NCBI RefSeq assembly: GCF_902832845.1
Contig: NZ_CADFDB010000013.1
Coordinates: forward strand, 124,001-188,000
Direction of reading: 5' to 3'
DNA: 64,000 nucleotides
Source of the DNA: Burkholderia metallica
GTDB lineage: Bacteria; Pseudomonadota; Gammaproteobacteria; Burkholderiales; Burkholderiaceae
Below, piece after piece: positions 20,219 to 28,724 of this stretch. Positions within the stretch are counted from its first letter, which is position 1, and each line of letters starts with the position of its first letter. The notes beneath the pieces are model-generated. The model made no database searches. It was not told the origin of the DNA and was given only the letters and a program-made list of their open reading frames with translations. A program made the position numbers and the translations under genes.

Positions 20219-20521
20219 TCAGGTTTCAGTATTCGTTGACATGATCGAGTCCGGGAATGCGACGGCCACGGCGGAGGCCAGGATCATACGATTGTGGTTG
20301 ATCGGCACACGCGAGCGCTGTGTCCGAGGACGAAACACGGTATCCCCGGGCCGTATCGGCTCACCGGAAAGCATGCAGACCGACTCGGCATGCGCAAGAC
20401 CGACGCGCCACACCTGATCCGTATAGTGGCCCAAACAGGGATTACTCCAGCTGATACTGATCATCGTCGGCGATAGCTGCTCGACGAGAGAAATATGCAG
20501 GAACGACCGATCGTTTGTCAT
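20219..20521 (-). CDS. DUF3331 domain protein
   Basis: A 100-residue protein with the DUF3331 pattern: a W-R core (DQVWRVGLAHAESVCMLSGE), then PIRPGDTVFRPR and a terminal NHNRMILASAVAVAF. The family is largely Burkholderia-restricted and of unknown function. The start at 20521 (MTNDRSFLHISLVEQL) gives a normal family length; the frame remains open slightly further upstream. It lies upstream of the P450 promoter on the same strand, is divergent from the MocR gene, and shows no obvious link to either. Confidence 0.6.
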   Translation of the reverse strand: MTNDRSFLHISLVEQLSPTMISISWSNPCLGHYTDQVWRVGLAHAESVCMLSGEPIRPGDTVFRPRTQRSRVPINHNRMILASAVAVAFPDSIMSTNTET

Positions 20522-20672
20522 AGCGGGACGCTCATCCGGAATATGAGGAATGAATGCGGGCTGCCGGTTTGCGGTTCCACCTGTTCGCGAGCAAGTTGCC
20601 CGGGGCGCCATCGCCCAAGACATCGAAAAATGGTTTGCCTTTACTACTCAGCATCCCTTACATTTCCCGCTA

Positions 20673-20701
20673 CGATCGATCGAAGGTTCCGTGCGATCGA
20701 T
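20673..20701 (+). promoter_or_regulatory. Direct repeat upstream of the MocR gene
   Basis: CGATCGAT occurs at 20673-20680 and again at 20694-20701, a 21-bp start-to-start spacing (two helical turns), in the gap between DUF3331 and the MocR gene. MocR regulators commonly bind spaced direct repeats near their own promoter, so this is a plausible autoregulatory site. CGATCGAT is frequent in such genomes, which lowers confidence. Confidence 0.3.
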
Positions 20702-20750
20702 GAGACGAATAGTAGAACCACGATTTCCCATTTTTGGGTGTATCACGCGC

Positions 20751-22172
20751 ATGAATCGCGATTTTCAAATTCAGCTCGACCGGACAGCGAAGCTGTCCCT
20801 GGCCGAACAAATCCGCATCAGCATCAGCAGAGCGATAGAGTCGGGGCTGCTCGCGCCCGGCACGCGCCTTCCTTCGTGGCAGGACCTCGCGGCGCAGCTC
20901 GGCGTCGCGCGCGGCACCGTTCAATCCGCGTACGAGCGCTTGTCCGATGCGCAAATGATCGAAACCTTCGGCGCCAGAGGGACGCGCGTTGCGCCACGAT
21001 CGCGCGTCGTGCTGACGCGACCGCAGGTGCCGCAGGTCGGCGCATTCATGAAGGCTTACGACGAGATGAATGCAGGGCCTGCGATCTTTCAGCTCGGCAT
21101 TCCGGCATTCGAAGGGCTGCCGGAGAAGCTGTTCTCGCGTTCGCGCTCGTCGAACCTGCTGAAGGCCGGGTCCTTGTCGTCGCTTCTCTATCCCGATCCG
21201 CGCGGCGAACTCGAACTGCGCACCGAGATCGCCGCCAATCTGGCGATCACGCGAAACTTTCACTGCCATCCGGAGCAGGTGTTCGTCACGTCCGGCTACG
21301 TGGCCGGCCTGGGACTCGCATTGAGCGTGCTCGGCCTCGACGGCAGGAAAGTCTGGATGGAGGAGCCGGGCTTCATGGTCACGCGCAAGGGTCTCGAGCT
21401 GGCCGGCCTGAAGATCGTGCCGGTGCCGGTCGATGCAGACGGCGTCAACGTCGACTACGCACTCGCGAAAGCGCCTGATGCCGCGCTCGCGGTCGTGACG
21501 CCTGGACAGCAGGCGCCGCTCGGATCGACCCTTTCGTTGCGGCGGCGTCTCCAGATGCTCGAATGGGCGCACTCGAACCACGCATGGATCATCGAGGACG
21601 ACTACCTCGGCGAGTTGCAGCTGGAAGGCCGGCCGGCACCGGCAATGGCATCCCTCGACGAAGGCAAACGCGTGATTCATGTCGGCTCGTTCAGCAAGAC
21701 CATCAGCCCTGCGCTGCGGCTCGGCTTCGTCGTCGCGCCTGTCGAACTCGTCAATGCGTTCTCCGAAGTCACCGCCACGCTCGCCCCCGCGCCGTCGCCG
21801 GTGATCCAGCTCGCAACGGCGGAATTCATGCGGCGCGGCCACTACATTCGGCGCGTGCGTCGGCTCAAGCGCCTCTATTCCGCACAGCGTGACGCACTGT
21901 GCGAGCAGCTGAGAATGCGTAACGCCGAGTGGATCACGGCCGGTCTGTCCGTCCTGCTCAGGCTTCCGGACGGCGCACCCGACACGGCGATCGTCCGGGA
22001 AGCGATGAGCGTCGGCATTGCGCCGTCTCCGTTGTCCGCGTGGTTCGCGACGCCCTCCTGGACCATGCCCGGCCTGCTGCTCAGTGTCGCGACCGCGCCC
22101 GAACAGCATGTCGCGACGTCGTGCCGACGACTGTTCGACATCATCGAACGACATTGCGGGAAAGCGCAGTAG
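20751..22172 (+). CDS. MocR/PdxR-type GntR regulator with aminotransferase domain
   Basis: A 473-residue fusion regulator. The N-terminal GntR winged helix (residues about 10-75) includes LSLAEQIRISISRAIESGLL, LPSWQDLAAQLGVARGTVQSAYERL. The rest is a fold-type I aminotransferase with EDDYLGEL (cofactor Asp-Tyr) and the PLP-lysine segment HVGSFSKTISPALRLGF. Such proteins use PLP as a sensor and usually control a nearby gene. ATG at 20751 (MNRDFQIQLDRTAKLSL) fits the family N terminus. Neighbours are DUF3331 (divergent) and DUF417 (convergent), so the target is unclear. Confidence 0.85.
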   Translation: MNRDFQIQLDRTAKLSLAEQIRISISRAIESGLLAPGTRLPSWQDLAAQLGVARGTVQSAYERLSDAQMIETFGARGTRVAPRSRVVLTRPQVPQVGAFMKAYDEMNAGPAIFQLGIPAFEGLPEKLFSRSRSSNLLKAGSLSSLLYPDPRGELELRTEIAANLAITRNFHCHPEQVFVTSGYVAGLGLALSVLGLDGRKVWMEEPGFMVTRKGLELAGLKIVPVPVDADGVNVDYALAKAPDAALAVVTPGQQAPLGSTLSLRRRLQMLEWAHSNHAWIIEDDYLGELQLEGRPAPAMASLDEGKRVIHVGSFSKTISPALRLGFVVAPVELVNAFSEVTATLAPAPSPVIQLATAEFMRRGHYIRRVRRLKRLYSAQRDALCEQLRMRNAEWITAGLSVLLRLPDGAPDTAIVREAMSVGIAPSPLSAWFATPSWTMPGLLLSVATAPEQHVATSCRRLFDIIERHCGKAQ

Positions 22173-22268
22173 CGACATGTCGCACGTGCGATCGATGCAG
22201 GCTGCTTGGGCCGTCCGCACCCCTCGATCCAGCCGTTCCCGCACCCGATGCGTCGCTGGCCGGCCCCG

Positions 22269-22775
22269 TCACTGCCCGTCGACGCCGGGCCCCGCGCTCC
22301 GGACGGACGCGACGAGCAGGCAAAGCGACGCGGCGAGGAGCACCAGATCCTTGAGCAGGAACTGGCCGGGCAATGCCGAGATGGCCGGGAACCCGCCCGA
22401 TGTCGCTTCCGCGACGCCCGGTGTGCTCAAGAAGAACGTCAGCGTGATCAGATAGGTCGCGGTCGACATCGCCGCACCCAGCGCGGACAGCGCGGGCTGG
22501 AACGCACCGGCGATCAGCGCGGTGGTCGTCGACAGTTCGAGCACGCCGATCACATTGCTTGCGCCCTGAACGCCGAACGACGCGTTCAGCCAGCTCATGA
22601 TCGGACTGTTGACGACGAACGGTGCGATGCCATTGGCTTCATACCCTGTGAACTTCATGCCGCCGAACCACAGAAAGATGACGACCAGCGCCCATCGGAG
22701 CAGCGCAAGAAGCGACAGCGACCCAACACCCTTTTCAGCGATCTGCAGACGGAACTGATTTGCACGCGTGCTCAT
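22269..22775 (-). CDS. DUF417 (YkgB-like) membrane protein
   Basis: A 168-residue protein with four hydrophobic segments and the DUF417 core LLRWALVVIFLWFGGMKFTGYEANGIAPFVVNSPIMSWL. Members are small inner-membrane proteins of unknown mechanism (E. coli YkgB/RclC); RclC belongs to a reactive-chlorine response. The start MSTRANQF at 22775 leaves a weak ribosome-binding site. It lies downstream of a promoter element shared with a nitroreductase gene, which fits an oxidant or electrophile response. Confidence 0.8.
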   Translation of the reverse strand: MSTRANQFRLQIAEKGVGSLSLLALLRWALVVIFLWFGGMKFTGYEANGIAPFVVNSPIMSWLNASFGVQGASNVIGVLELSTTTALIAGAFQPALSALGAAMSTATYLITLTFFLSTPGVAEATSGGFPAISALPGQFLLKDLVLLAASLCLLVASVRSAGPGVDGQ

Positions 22776-22936
22776 AATGGATATCCGATTCAAGTAAGAA
22801 CTGACTTCGTTGACGACGAAACTCACGCGCTGCCGCTCGAGCGATCGAACGTCTGCGGGGTTGCGTTGTGGCGTTACGGCACGAACGGGAACCAGCTGTG
22901 TTGCGCCGTTTCGTTCACCGTCGGTGCGGAACGGCG

Positions 22937-23119
22937 CTATGGAGAGAAGGCCGGCGACGTACCGTTGACGCGTTTGAAGACATTGGCGACGCCGGCAATC
23001 ACGAGTGCGGGCGAGATGTCGGCGACGCTCGCCGGCACCGCCGTACCGGCAACGTCGACCACTTCGATCCGGTTCGCTGCGGCGAGCGTCCCGCGGGCGG
23101 GACTGGCGATGCGGTTCAT
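22937..23119 (-). CDS. Possible 60-residue ORF in the DUF417 leader
   Basis: An ORF of 60 residues (MNRIASPARGTLAAANRIEV...) starts 35 nt after the -10 of promoter element copy 1 and precedes DUF417. GAGG lies 7 nt before the ATG. I do not recognise it; it is Ala/Val-rich without a clear signal peptide. The first part of its leader is duplicated in the nitroreductase leader at 28430-28465, where the equivalent ATG opens only 17 codons. It may be a real small protein or just untranslated leader. The DUF417 start is 161 bp further on. Confidence 0.3.
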   Translation of the reverse strand: MNRIASPARGTLAAANRIEVVDVAGTAVPASVADISPALVIAGVANVFKRVNGTSPAFSP

Positions 23120-23150
23120 GGTGTGCCTCGTTCGTCAGTGGACCAGGAGT

Positions 23151-23222
23151 CTCCACTTTAGAGGCGGCGCGTACCGATTTCGAGACTACGTTGGCTCAAC
23201 AAAATGCCTGAAAGGATCAAAC
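23151..23222 (-). promoter_or_regulatory. AraC-associated promoter element, copy 1 (upstream of DUF417)
   Basis: Reading the minus strand: GTTTGATCC, a TTGAGC block, six bases, AGTCTCGAAA, 17 bp, then TAAAGT (-10 at 23160-23155) within CTCTAAAGTGGAGACTCC. TCGAAA (23183-23178) is placed as -35. The same layout recurs at 28461-28533 and 31650-31719. It lies between the 3' end of an AraC gene and DUF417. Confidence 0.6.
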
Positions 23223-23233
23223 GCCGGCGCGGT

Positions 23234-24223
23234 TCATTCGGCGTCGCGTGCCGAGCGGAAAGCGTGCGATTCGGTTTCGTTCGCGAGACGCCGCCATTGT
23301 CCGGGCGTCATCCCCATCTTGTCGGTGAACACGCGCCGGAATGCGGCGACGGATCGGTAGCCGATCGCCTCGGCCACGGCCTCGGTGCTCATCGCCGGCT
23401 TCTTCAGCTCGTTCGCGGCCAGCGTCATCCGGATGTCGGTGAGCAGGTCCGTGGCTGAACGCCCCAGCTTGTCCTGGAAGTGCCGCATGAAGGTCGCGCG
23501 CGACATGTTGCACAGATCGGCCAGCTCGGGCAGGCTCCACGGTCGGGCGGGGTCGGCGAACATCGCCGACATGGCCGGCGCCAGCCGCGGATGGCCGGCC
23601 AGCGCGAGCAGCCCCGTCGGCGCTTGCCCGGATTCGCTCGCCGCGCGCAGCACGAGCGTGAACAGTGCGGAAGTCAGTGCGTTGAGGATCGCGTATCCAC
23701 CGGGCTTCTCGCCGGCCGCCTCCATCCGCATCAACGCGACGAGACCGGCGAGCTGGTTCGACACAGAGCCGTTGCCGTCGTCACCACCACCGTCGACGGA
23801 CCGTACCGTCAACGTCGTCGGCAGGTAGTCGCGAATCAGCCGGTCGTGCGGCGGTCTGATGAAGAACCGTCCGCACAGCATGTCCAGGCGTTCGCCGCGA
23901 CCGTCGTTCTCGCTGAGTATCCCTCCGGCGAAGCCCTGGCGATTGTGCGTGCGTCCCGGCGTATGTCCGCTGCCGTCGTGCAGCACGTGCGCGGCGCCGT
24001 GCGGCAACAGCACGATGTCGCCGCTCGCTAGCTCCCTGACCGTACCCGTGCCGGTATCCTCGAGCACGGCGCGCCCTTCGAGCACGACATGGTACGGAAT
24101 CTCGTGTGCGGCCGATCGATCCCACGCGACGTGCCACGGCGCACCGTACACGCAGCGGACCTCCACCCGGCCGGTGACGGTGATCATTTGCAGAAGATGG
24201 CTCAGCCAGTCGATGTCGGACAT
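23234..24223 (-). CDS. AraC family regulator with cupin sensor, paralogue 1
   Basis: A 329-residue regulator. The N-terminal AraC_binding_2/cupin-type domain has EIPYHVVLEGRAVLE and LASGDIVLLPHGAAHVLHDG; the C-terminal AraC domain has LADLCNMSRATFMRHFQDKLG and AVAEAIGYRSVAAFRRVFTDKMGMTPGQWRR. The start MSDIDWLSHLLQM at 24223 matches the start of its paralogue at 29681. The two proteins are nearly identical over the HTH region, so they probably share a binding site. It lies 83 bp after the SDR-GNAT fusion and just upstream of promoter element copy 1. This family often governs oxidoreductase genes next door. Confidence 0.85.
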   Translation of the reverse strand: MSDIDWLSHLLQMITVTGRVEVRCVYGAPWHVAWDRSAAHEIPYHVVLEGRAVLEDTGTGTVRELASGDIVLLPHGAAHVLHDGSGHTPGRTHNRQGFAGGILSENDGRGERLDMLCGRFFIRPPHDRLIRDYLPTTLTVRSVDGGGDDGNGSVSNQLAGLVALMRMEAAGEKPGGYAILNALTSALFTLVLRAASESGQAPTGLLALAGHPRLAPAMSAMFADPARPWSLPELADLCNMSRATFMRHFQDKLGRSATDLLTDIRMTLAANELKKPAMSTEAVAEAIGYRSVAAFRRVFTDKMGMTPGQWRRLANETESHAFRSARDAE

Positions 24224-24306
24224 GGGGTTTCGAAACACCGGAAGCGTTCGGGCATTTTATGGCGGTTTCGCGCGGCCGTACGCGCGTTCGACGGCGCGCG
24301 ATTGTG

Positions 24307-25515
24307 TCAGACAAATCGTTTTCGGTACTGGACGAAATCCGACCGCTCGGCGACTCGATCGTAAAGCTGCATCGCCTGACGGTTCGTCTTGTGCGTCAGC
24401 CAGTACACGCGCGGTACGCTGCGACGTGTCGCGTCGGCGTAGACGTGCTCGATCAGTGCGCGGCCGGCGCCGCAGCCGCGCGCGTCGTCCGCAACGAACA
24501 GGTCCTGAAGATAACAGTAGTCGTCGGTCGTCCACGTCGACCGGTGATACAGCCAGTGCACGAGCCCGAGCACCTGTTCGCCTGCGACCGCAAGCGCGGC
24601 ATGCATCGGCTCCGACGGATCCATGAAGCGCGCCCACGTCGCGCGCGTCACGGCGTCCGGAATGTCGATGTCGTAAAAGCGTTGATAACCTTTCCACAAC
24701 GGATACCAGACGTCGAAATCGCCGCGATCGACCGGCCTGATTTCGACGCGTTGCGGCGAATGCGCGTGAGCGTGCGCGCCGCGCAACCACGCATCGAGAC
24801 CGATACGACCGACGCGCGCTTCGCGTGACGGTACCAGCGAATCCTGCTGGAGCTGCCCGCCGAAATATCGCGCGTCCGCGTCCTTCATGACGCTTCGCCG
24901 GTCGCCGACCGACTTCAGATAGCGCGCGACGATGGCATCGAACGGCGCACGCTCGGGGCCCGCGATCTCGACGATCCCGTTGCGCGGCGTCGCGAGCGCC
25001 ACTTCCGCGACGATGGCCGCAACGTCGTCGGCCGCGATCGGTTGAAGCAGCGCCGGTGGCAGCCTGACGACGTCGCCGTCCATATGCGCGTCGGCAATGC
25101 CGCGCAGGAACTCGAGGAACTGCGTCGATCGGACGATCGTATACGGGATGCCCGATTCCTCGACCCGCTTCTCCTGCACGACCTTCGCGCGGTAATAGCG
25201 CTGATCCGGTACGCGGTCGGCGCCGACGATCGACAGCACGACATGGTGCCGCACACCCGCCGCCGCTTCCGCCGCAAGCAGATTGCGGCCGGCGGTCTCG
25301 AAGAACGTCAGCGCCGCCGTCGCGTCGGACGAGCGTGCATCGGACAGATCGATCACCGCGTGCGCACCGGCGACGGCTGCGTCGAGCCCGGCGCCCGTGA
25401 ACACGTCGACACCCAGTTTGCGCGACACTGCGACCACCTCGTGTCCGCCTGCATGCAGAACGGCAACCGTCTTCGCACCGGTCAGGCCGGTCGCGCCGAT
25501 CACGACTATCTTCAT
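24307..25515 (-). CDS. Fusion of an NmrA-like NAD(P)-binding protein and a GNAT acetyltransferase
   Basis: A 402-residue two-domain protein. Residues 1-250 form an atypical SDR (NmrA type): VVIGATGLTGAKTVAVL cofactor motif, VIDLSDARSS, YYRAKVVQEKRVEESGIPYTIVRSTQF, ending in the usual LDAWLRG. After a short His/Ala linker (AHAHAHSP) residues about 257-402 form a GNAT domain (VEIRPVDRGDFDVWYPLWKGYQRFYD, then DLFVADDARGCGAGRALIEHVY as acetyl-CoA loop). Both parts are normally separate proteins. No stop or frameshift is seen at the joint, so it is a true fusion in this sequence. It is co-directional with AzoR (16 bp upstream). Confidence 0.82.
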   Translation of the reverse strand: MKIVVIGATGLTGAKTVAVLHAGGHEVVAVSRKLGVDVFTGAGLDAAVAGAHAVIDLSDARSSDATAALTFFETAGRNLLAAEAAAGVRHHVVLSIVGADRVPDQRYYRAKVVQEKRVEESGIPYTIVRSTQFLEFLRGIADAHMDGDVVRLPPALLQPIAADDVAAIVAEVALATPRNGIVEIAGPERAPFDAIVARYLKSVGDRRSVMKDADARYFGGQLQQDSLVPSREARVGRIGLDAWLRGAHAHAHSPQRVEIRPVDRGDFDVWYPLWKGYQRFYDIDIPDAVTRATWARFMDPSEPMHAALAVAGEQVLGLVHWLYHRSTWTTDDYCYLQDLFVADDARGCGAGRALIEHVYADATRRSVPRVYWLTHKTNRQAMQLYDRVAERSDFVQYRKRFV

Positions 25516-25531
25516 GATTTTCGCTCCATGG

Positions 25532-26158
25532 TCAGCGGCCGGACACGGCCGCCCGGATCGCCGCGACGTCGATTGCCGCTAGCGCCTGCTCGATTGCAGA
25601 TGCGGCCTGGTCCGGCGACAGAAACGCGGTGCCCTGCACCGGGAGAAACTGCAGCGTGGTCAGCCCGATGCAGCCGAACGCCGCCAACAGGTACGGCGTC
25701 AGAAAATCCGGCTGATTCTCGCGCTCGCCGCTAAAGATTCCGCCGGCGGCGATGCCGACGAACACCGGACGATCGCGGAGCAAGCCGGCCTTCCCGGTCG
25801 GCGTCGACTTCATCGTCCGGCCGACGCGCAGCACGTGGTCTATCCACGCCTTGAAGACGGACGGAATCGCGAAGTTGTTCATCGGCGTGCCGATCACGAT
25901 TACGTCGGCCGCCTCGACGTCGCGAATCAGCATTTCCGACAGTTCCAGAGCGGCCTTCGGCGGGTTGGCCAACGTCGCGGGCGTCGACAGTGCGCTCGCG
26001 TAAGCGGACGTCGCGTGCGGCAACGGAACGGCACCGAAGTCCCGCCGGCTGATGCTCGCGCCGGGCGAAATCTCGAACAGCTTCGCGACGATCGCGGCCG
26101 ACAGTTGCCGACTGTACGATTCCGCTCGCGGGCTGAAATCAATATGGAGGATGTTCAT
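25532..26158 (-). CDS. FMN-dependent NADH azoreductase / quinone reductase (AzoR family)
   Basis: A 208-residue flavodoxin-fold enzyme that reduces quinones and azo compounds with NAD(P)H and FMN. Motifs: MNILHIDFSPRAESYSRQLS at the N terminus (phosphate-binding loop), PMNNFAIPSVFKAWIDHVLRVGRT (FMN contact) and FVGIAAGGIFSG. Length is typical. It lies between a GST gene and the SDR-GNAT fusion, all on the minus strand with short gaps, suggesting a shared quinone or electrophile detoxification role. Confidence 0.88.
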   Translation of the reverse strand: MNILHIDFSPRAESYSRQLSAAIVAKLFEISPGASISRRDFGAVPLPHATSAYASALSTPATLANPPKAALELSEMLIRDVEAADVIVIGTPMNNFAIPSVFKAWIDHVLRVGRTMKSTPTGKAGLLRDRPVFVGIAAGGIFSGERENQPDFLTPYLLAAFGCIGLTTLQFLPVQGTAFLSPDQAASAIEQALAAIDVAAIRAAVSGR

Positions 26159-26180
26159 GCGATCGATTCCCGTCGTTCCG

Positions 26181-26876
26181 TCACGCCGCGGCCACCTGAA
26201 GCCCGCGCTGCACCGCCGGCCGCGCGATACCGCGCTCGAGCCACGCGCTCACGTGAACGAAGCGGTCGAAGCCGACCAGCTCGCGCGCTTCGTAAAAGCC
26301 GATCAAATTGCGCACCCAGCCGAGCAACGACATATCGGCGATGCTGTAATCGGCGCCCATCACCCAGTCGCGGCCCGCAAGGCGTTCGTCGAGCACGCCG
26401 AGCAGCCGCGCCGACTCCGCTACGTAGCGGTTCAACGGGCGCTTGTCTTCATACGTGCTGCCCGCGAACTTGTTGAAGAAACCGACCTGACCGAACATCG
26501 GACCGACGCCGCCCATCTGCCACATCAGCCACTGCAGCGTTTCGTATCGCGTGTGCGGATCGGTCGACAGGAATCGTCCGGTCTTGTCGGCGAGATAGAT
26601 CAGGATCGCGCCGGATTCGAACAGCGCGAGCGGCCGGCCGCCCGGTCCGTCCGGATCGTAGATCGCCGGGATCTTGCCGTTGGGATTGAGCGCGACGAAG
26701 GCCGGATCGCGATGCGCGTTCGCGAGGATGTCGATGCGATGCGCGTCGTACGCGAGGCCCGTCTCTTCCAGCATGATGCCGACCTTGACGCCGTTGGGCG
26801 TCGGCAACGAGAAGAGCTGGAGCCGATCGGGATGGCGCGCCGGCCAGCGCGTGAAAACGGGATGATCGAGTGTCAC
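26181..26876 (-). CDS. Glutathione S-transferase family protein
   Basis: A 231-residue GST. The N-terminal thioredoxin fold has LFSLPTPNGVKVGIMLEE and the glutathione-binding ALFESGAILIYLADKTGRF; the all-alpha C-terminal half has GADYSIADMSLLGWVRN. The pattern TPNG with NPNGKIPAI is that of the YghU/YfcG-like disulfide-reductase GSTs. The likely start is GTG at 26876, preceded by AGGAAC; no in-frame ATG fits the N terminus. It is part of the minus-strand redox series. Confidence 0.88.
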   Translation of the reverse strand: MTLDHPVFTRWPARHPDRLQLFSLPTPNGVKVGIMLEETGLAYDAHRIDILANAHRDPAFVALNPNGKIPAIYDPDGPGGRPLALFESGAILIYLADKTGRFLSTDPHTRYETLQWLMWQMGGVGPMFGQVGFFNKFAGSTYEDKRPLNRYVAESARLLGVLDERLAGRDWVMGADYSIADMSLLGWVRNLIGFYEARELVGFDRFVHVSAWLERGIARPAVQRGLQVAAA

Positions 26877-27020
26877 TTTCTTGTTCCTGCAAATGCCGCA
26901 GCGAACGCGACGCCCGGATACTTACCTGCATGCGTTCGCGGTTGTATCCGGGCCCTCGGCGCTACACGTATATCGCGTCGCCGCGCCGCCCACACGCGGC
27001 GCCGCGCGACATGGCGACGG

Positions 27021-27566
27021 TCAGATCGAGCCCGCCGGCGGAACCGCCGGAAAGTCCTGCTCGGGATCGAACACGTTGTTGAAAAAATTCGTCAGCGAGT
27101 ACATCGCCACGAGCGCGACGATCTCCATCACGTTCGCCTCCGTATAGCCGGCATCGCGCACGGCTTTCAGATCGGCGTCGCCGACTTTTCCGCGCGTTTC
27201 GATCACCTTGCGCGCGAACTGTACGGCGGCGTCGCGTTTCGGATCGGTCGCGTGCCCCTTGCGGGCGAGAATGATTTCGTCGGCCGGCAGCTTCGCCATA
27301 TGTTCGGCGGTCATGCTGTGAACCGTCAGGCAGTAGTTGCAGCCGTTCACTTCGGACACCGCGAGCCCGATGCTGTCGCGCGTCTTTACGTCGAGCGCCT
27401 TGCTCAACGCACCGAGCAACGTCGCCCATGCATTGAATGCGATCGGGCTTTGCGCGAAGCTCGCCATCATGTTCGGCGTGAATCCGATGTTTTTGGTAAA
27501 CGCTGCGAGCGTCGGCTTCGATTCTGCCGGCACCTGTTCCGGCGTAAGCACTGCGGTCCTTGCCAT
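27021..27566 (-). CDS. Carboxymuconolactone decarboxylase / AhpD-like peroxidase-related protein
   Basis: A 181-residue AhpD-fold protein with the redox motif EVNGCNYCLTVHS (E-x4-C-x2-C-x3-H) typical of alkylhydroperoxidase-like members rather than true carboxymuconolactone decarboxylases. Two adjacent ATGs exist at 27569 and 27566; the second lies 6 nt after GGAG and is preferred. It is flanked by nitroreductase and GST genes on the same strand, consistent with a thiol-dependent peroxide or electrophile defence role. Confidence 0.85.
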   Translation of the reverse strand: MARTAVLTPEQVPAESKPTLAAFTKNIGFTPNMMASFAQSPIAFNAWATLLGALSKALDVKTRDSIGLAVSEVNGCNYCLTVHSMTAEHMAKLPADEIILARKGHATDPKRDAAVQFARKVIETRGKVGDADLKAVRDAGYTEANVMEIVALVAMYSLTNFFNNVFDPEQDFPAVPPAGSI

Positions 27567-27709
27567 CATGATCTCCGTGAATGACTGGTCTTGCTGATCG
27601 ACGAAAGCCCATGCAGGAGCCGTCCGTCGGGTTGCTTCGTCCCCGGGGCTCCGGGGCGAAATGGGTTTTCAAGCGGGAAGTACGTTGCGATTGCCGCGGT
27701 CGCGGTCGT

Positions 27710-28345
27710 CTAGACGAGCTCCAGCACTTCGGTCACCGGACGGCGCGGCTTCTGCGCCCAGTTCCCCGGACGCTCGACGCCGATTGCCAGCAGCATCACC
27801 GGCACTTCGTCGTCGGCGAGCCCGAACTCGCGATGCACTCCGTCGGGGTCGAAGCCGATCATCGGCGTCGAACCGAGTCCGAGCGAGCGCGCCGCGTAGA
27901 TCATCGCGGCCGCGCCGAACGTGGCGGTGCGCACGGCTTCGTCGCGGCGGCGTTGCGGGTACTCCATGTACAGATTGCGTGCGGGGATTTCCCACTCGGC
28001 CACCATCGAAGCGGGCATCACGCCCGCTTCGACCAGCGGCGCAAGACGCTCGGGAATTACGCTGGTTTCGACGAGCTGCCCGCAGACGATGAAGGTCACG
28101 GCCGCCTCGGTGACCGCCGGCTGATTCCATGCGATCGGGCTCAGGCGCGCCTTCGCTTCGCGCGTACGGACGGCGATGAAACGCCAGTTCTGCAGGTGGA
28201 AGGATGTCGGCGCGCTCGTGCCGATTTTCACCAGCTCCCGGATCTGGTCATCGGTCAGCGTCGCGTCCGGGTCGTAGTATTTCGCCGCACTTCGGCTCAG
28301 GATGCATTCGATCACGGCGTTGGTCGTGGCAGTTCCGTTGCTCAT
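27710..28345 (-). CDS. Nitroreductase family protein
   Basis: A 211-residue FMN-dependent NAD(P)H nitroreductase-fold protein. Visible features: the N-terminal RSAAKYYD (FMN phosphate), IGTSAPTSFHLQNWRFIAV, and the C-terminal ARSLGLGSTPMIGFDPDGV with GVERPGNWAQKPRRP. The start MSNGTATTNAV at 28345 has AAGGAG upstream. It is the first gene after promoter element copy 2 and the AraC paralogue 2 gene. A fragment of a second, degraded copy of this gene lies at 29682-29771. Confidence 0.88.
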   Translation of the reverse strand: MSNGTATTNAVIECILSRSAAKYYDPDATLTDDQIRELVKIGTSAPTSFHLQNWRFIAVRTREAKARLSPIAWNQPAVTEAAVTFIVCGQLVETSVIPERLAPLVEAGVMPASMVAEWEIPARNLYMEYPQRRRDEAVRTATFGAAAMIYAARSLGLGSTPMIGFDPDGVHREFGLADDEVPVMLLAIGVERPGNWAQKPRRPVTEVLELV

Positions 28346-28460
28346 GGTCACTCCTTGGGGTGAGGAAATCGGTTCGACTATTCGAGTAGTGCTGTCGCGC
28401 CGTCCGATCGCGTCGGTCGCGATGCGGTCATTGCGCGGCTCGTTCATCAACGAGCGAGGA

Positions 28461-28533
28461 GTCTCCACTTTAGAGTTCGCCGATACCGATTTCGAGACTG
28501 CGCGTGCTCAATAAAATGCTCGAAAGGATCAAA
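28461..28533 (-). promoter_or_regulatory. AraC-associated promoter element, copy 2 (upstream of nitroreductase)
   Basis: Minus strand: GTTTGATCCTTTCGAGCATTT, TTGAGC, six bases, AGTCTCGAAA (TCGAAA at 28495-28490), exactly 17 bp, TAAAGT (28472-28467), then GGAGACTCCTCG. It differs from copy 1 at few positions and the similarity runs about 50 nt into both leaders. The remainder of the 379-bp gap 28346-28724 holds no gene that I can support. Confidence 0.65.
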
Positions 28534-28724
28534 CGCGGAAGCGGTCCGTTCGTCGGCCGCGGAGCCGCATGACCGATGCCGTTTCGCATCGTCGGGACCG
28601 GGCATGCGGAAGGCTGCGGAGGTAGACGGGCGCTGCAAAGGTCATATGTGTGCGACATTCGATCGCCGGTCGGTGTCTGCACGTTACGGGTTTCGTTCGC
28701 GCTGCACACCGACAATGCAGCGCG

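Noticed and set aside
28470-28715. An 81-codon minus-strand ORF between the nitroreductase and AraC paralogue 2 genes
   Set aside because: It overlaps the promoter element, has no ribosome-binding site or recognisable sequence, and its composition is not protein-like.
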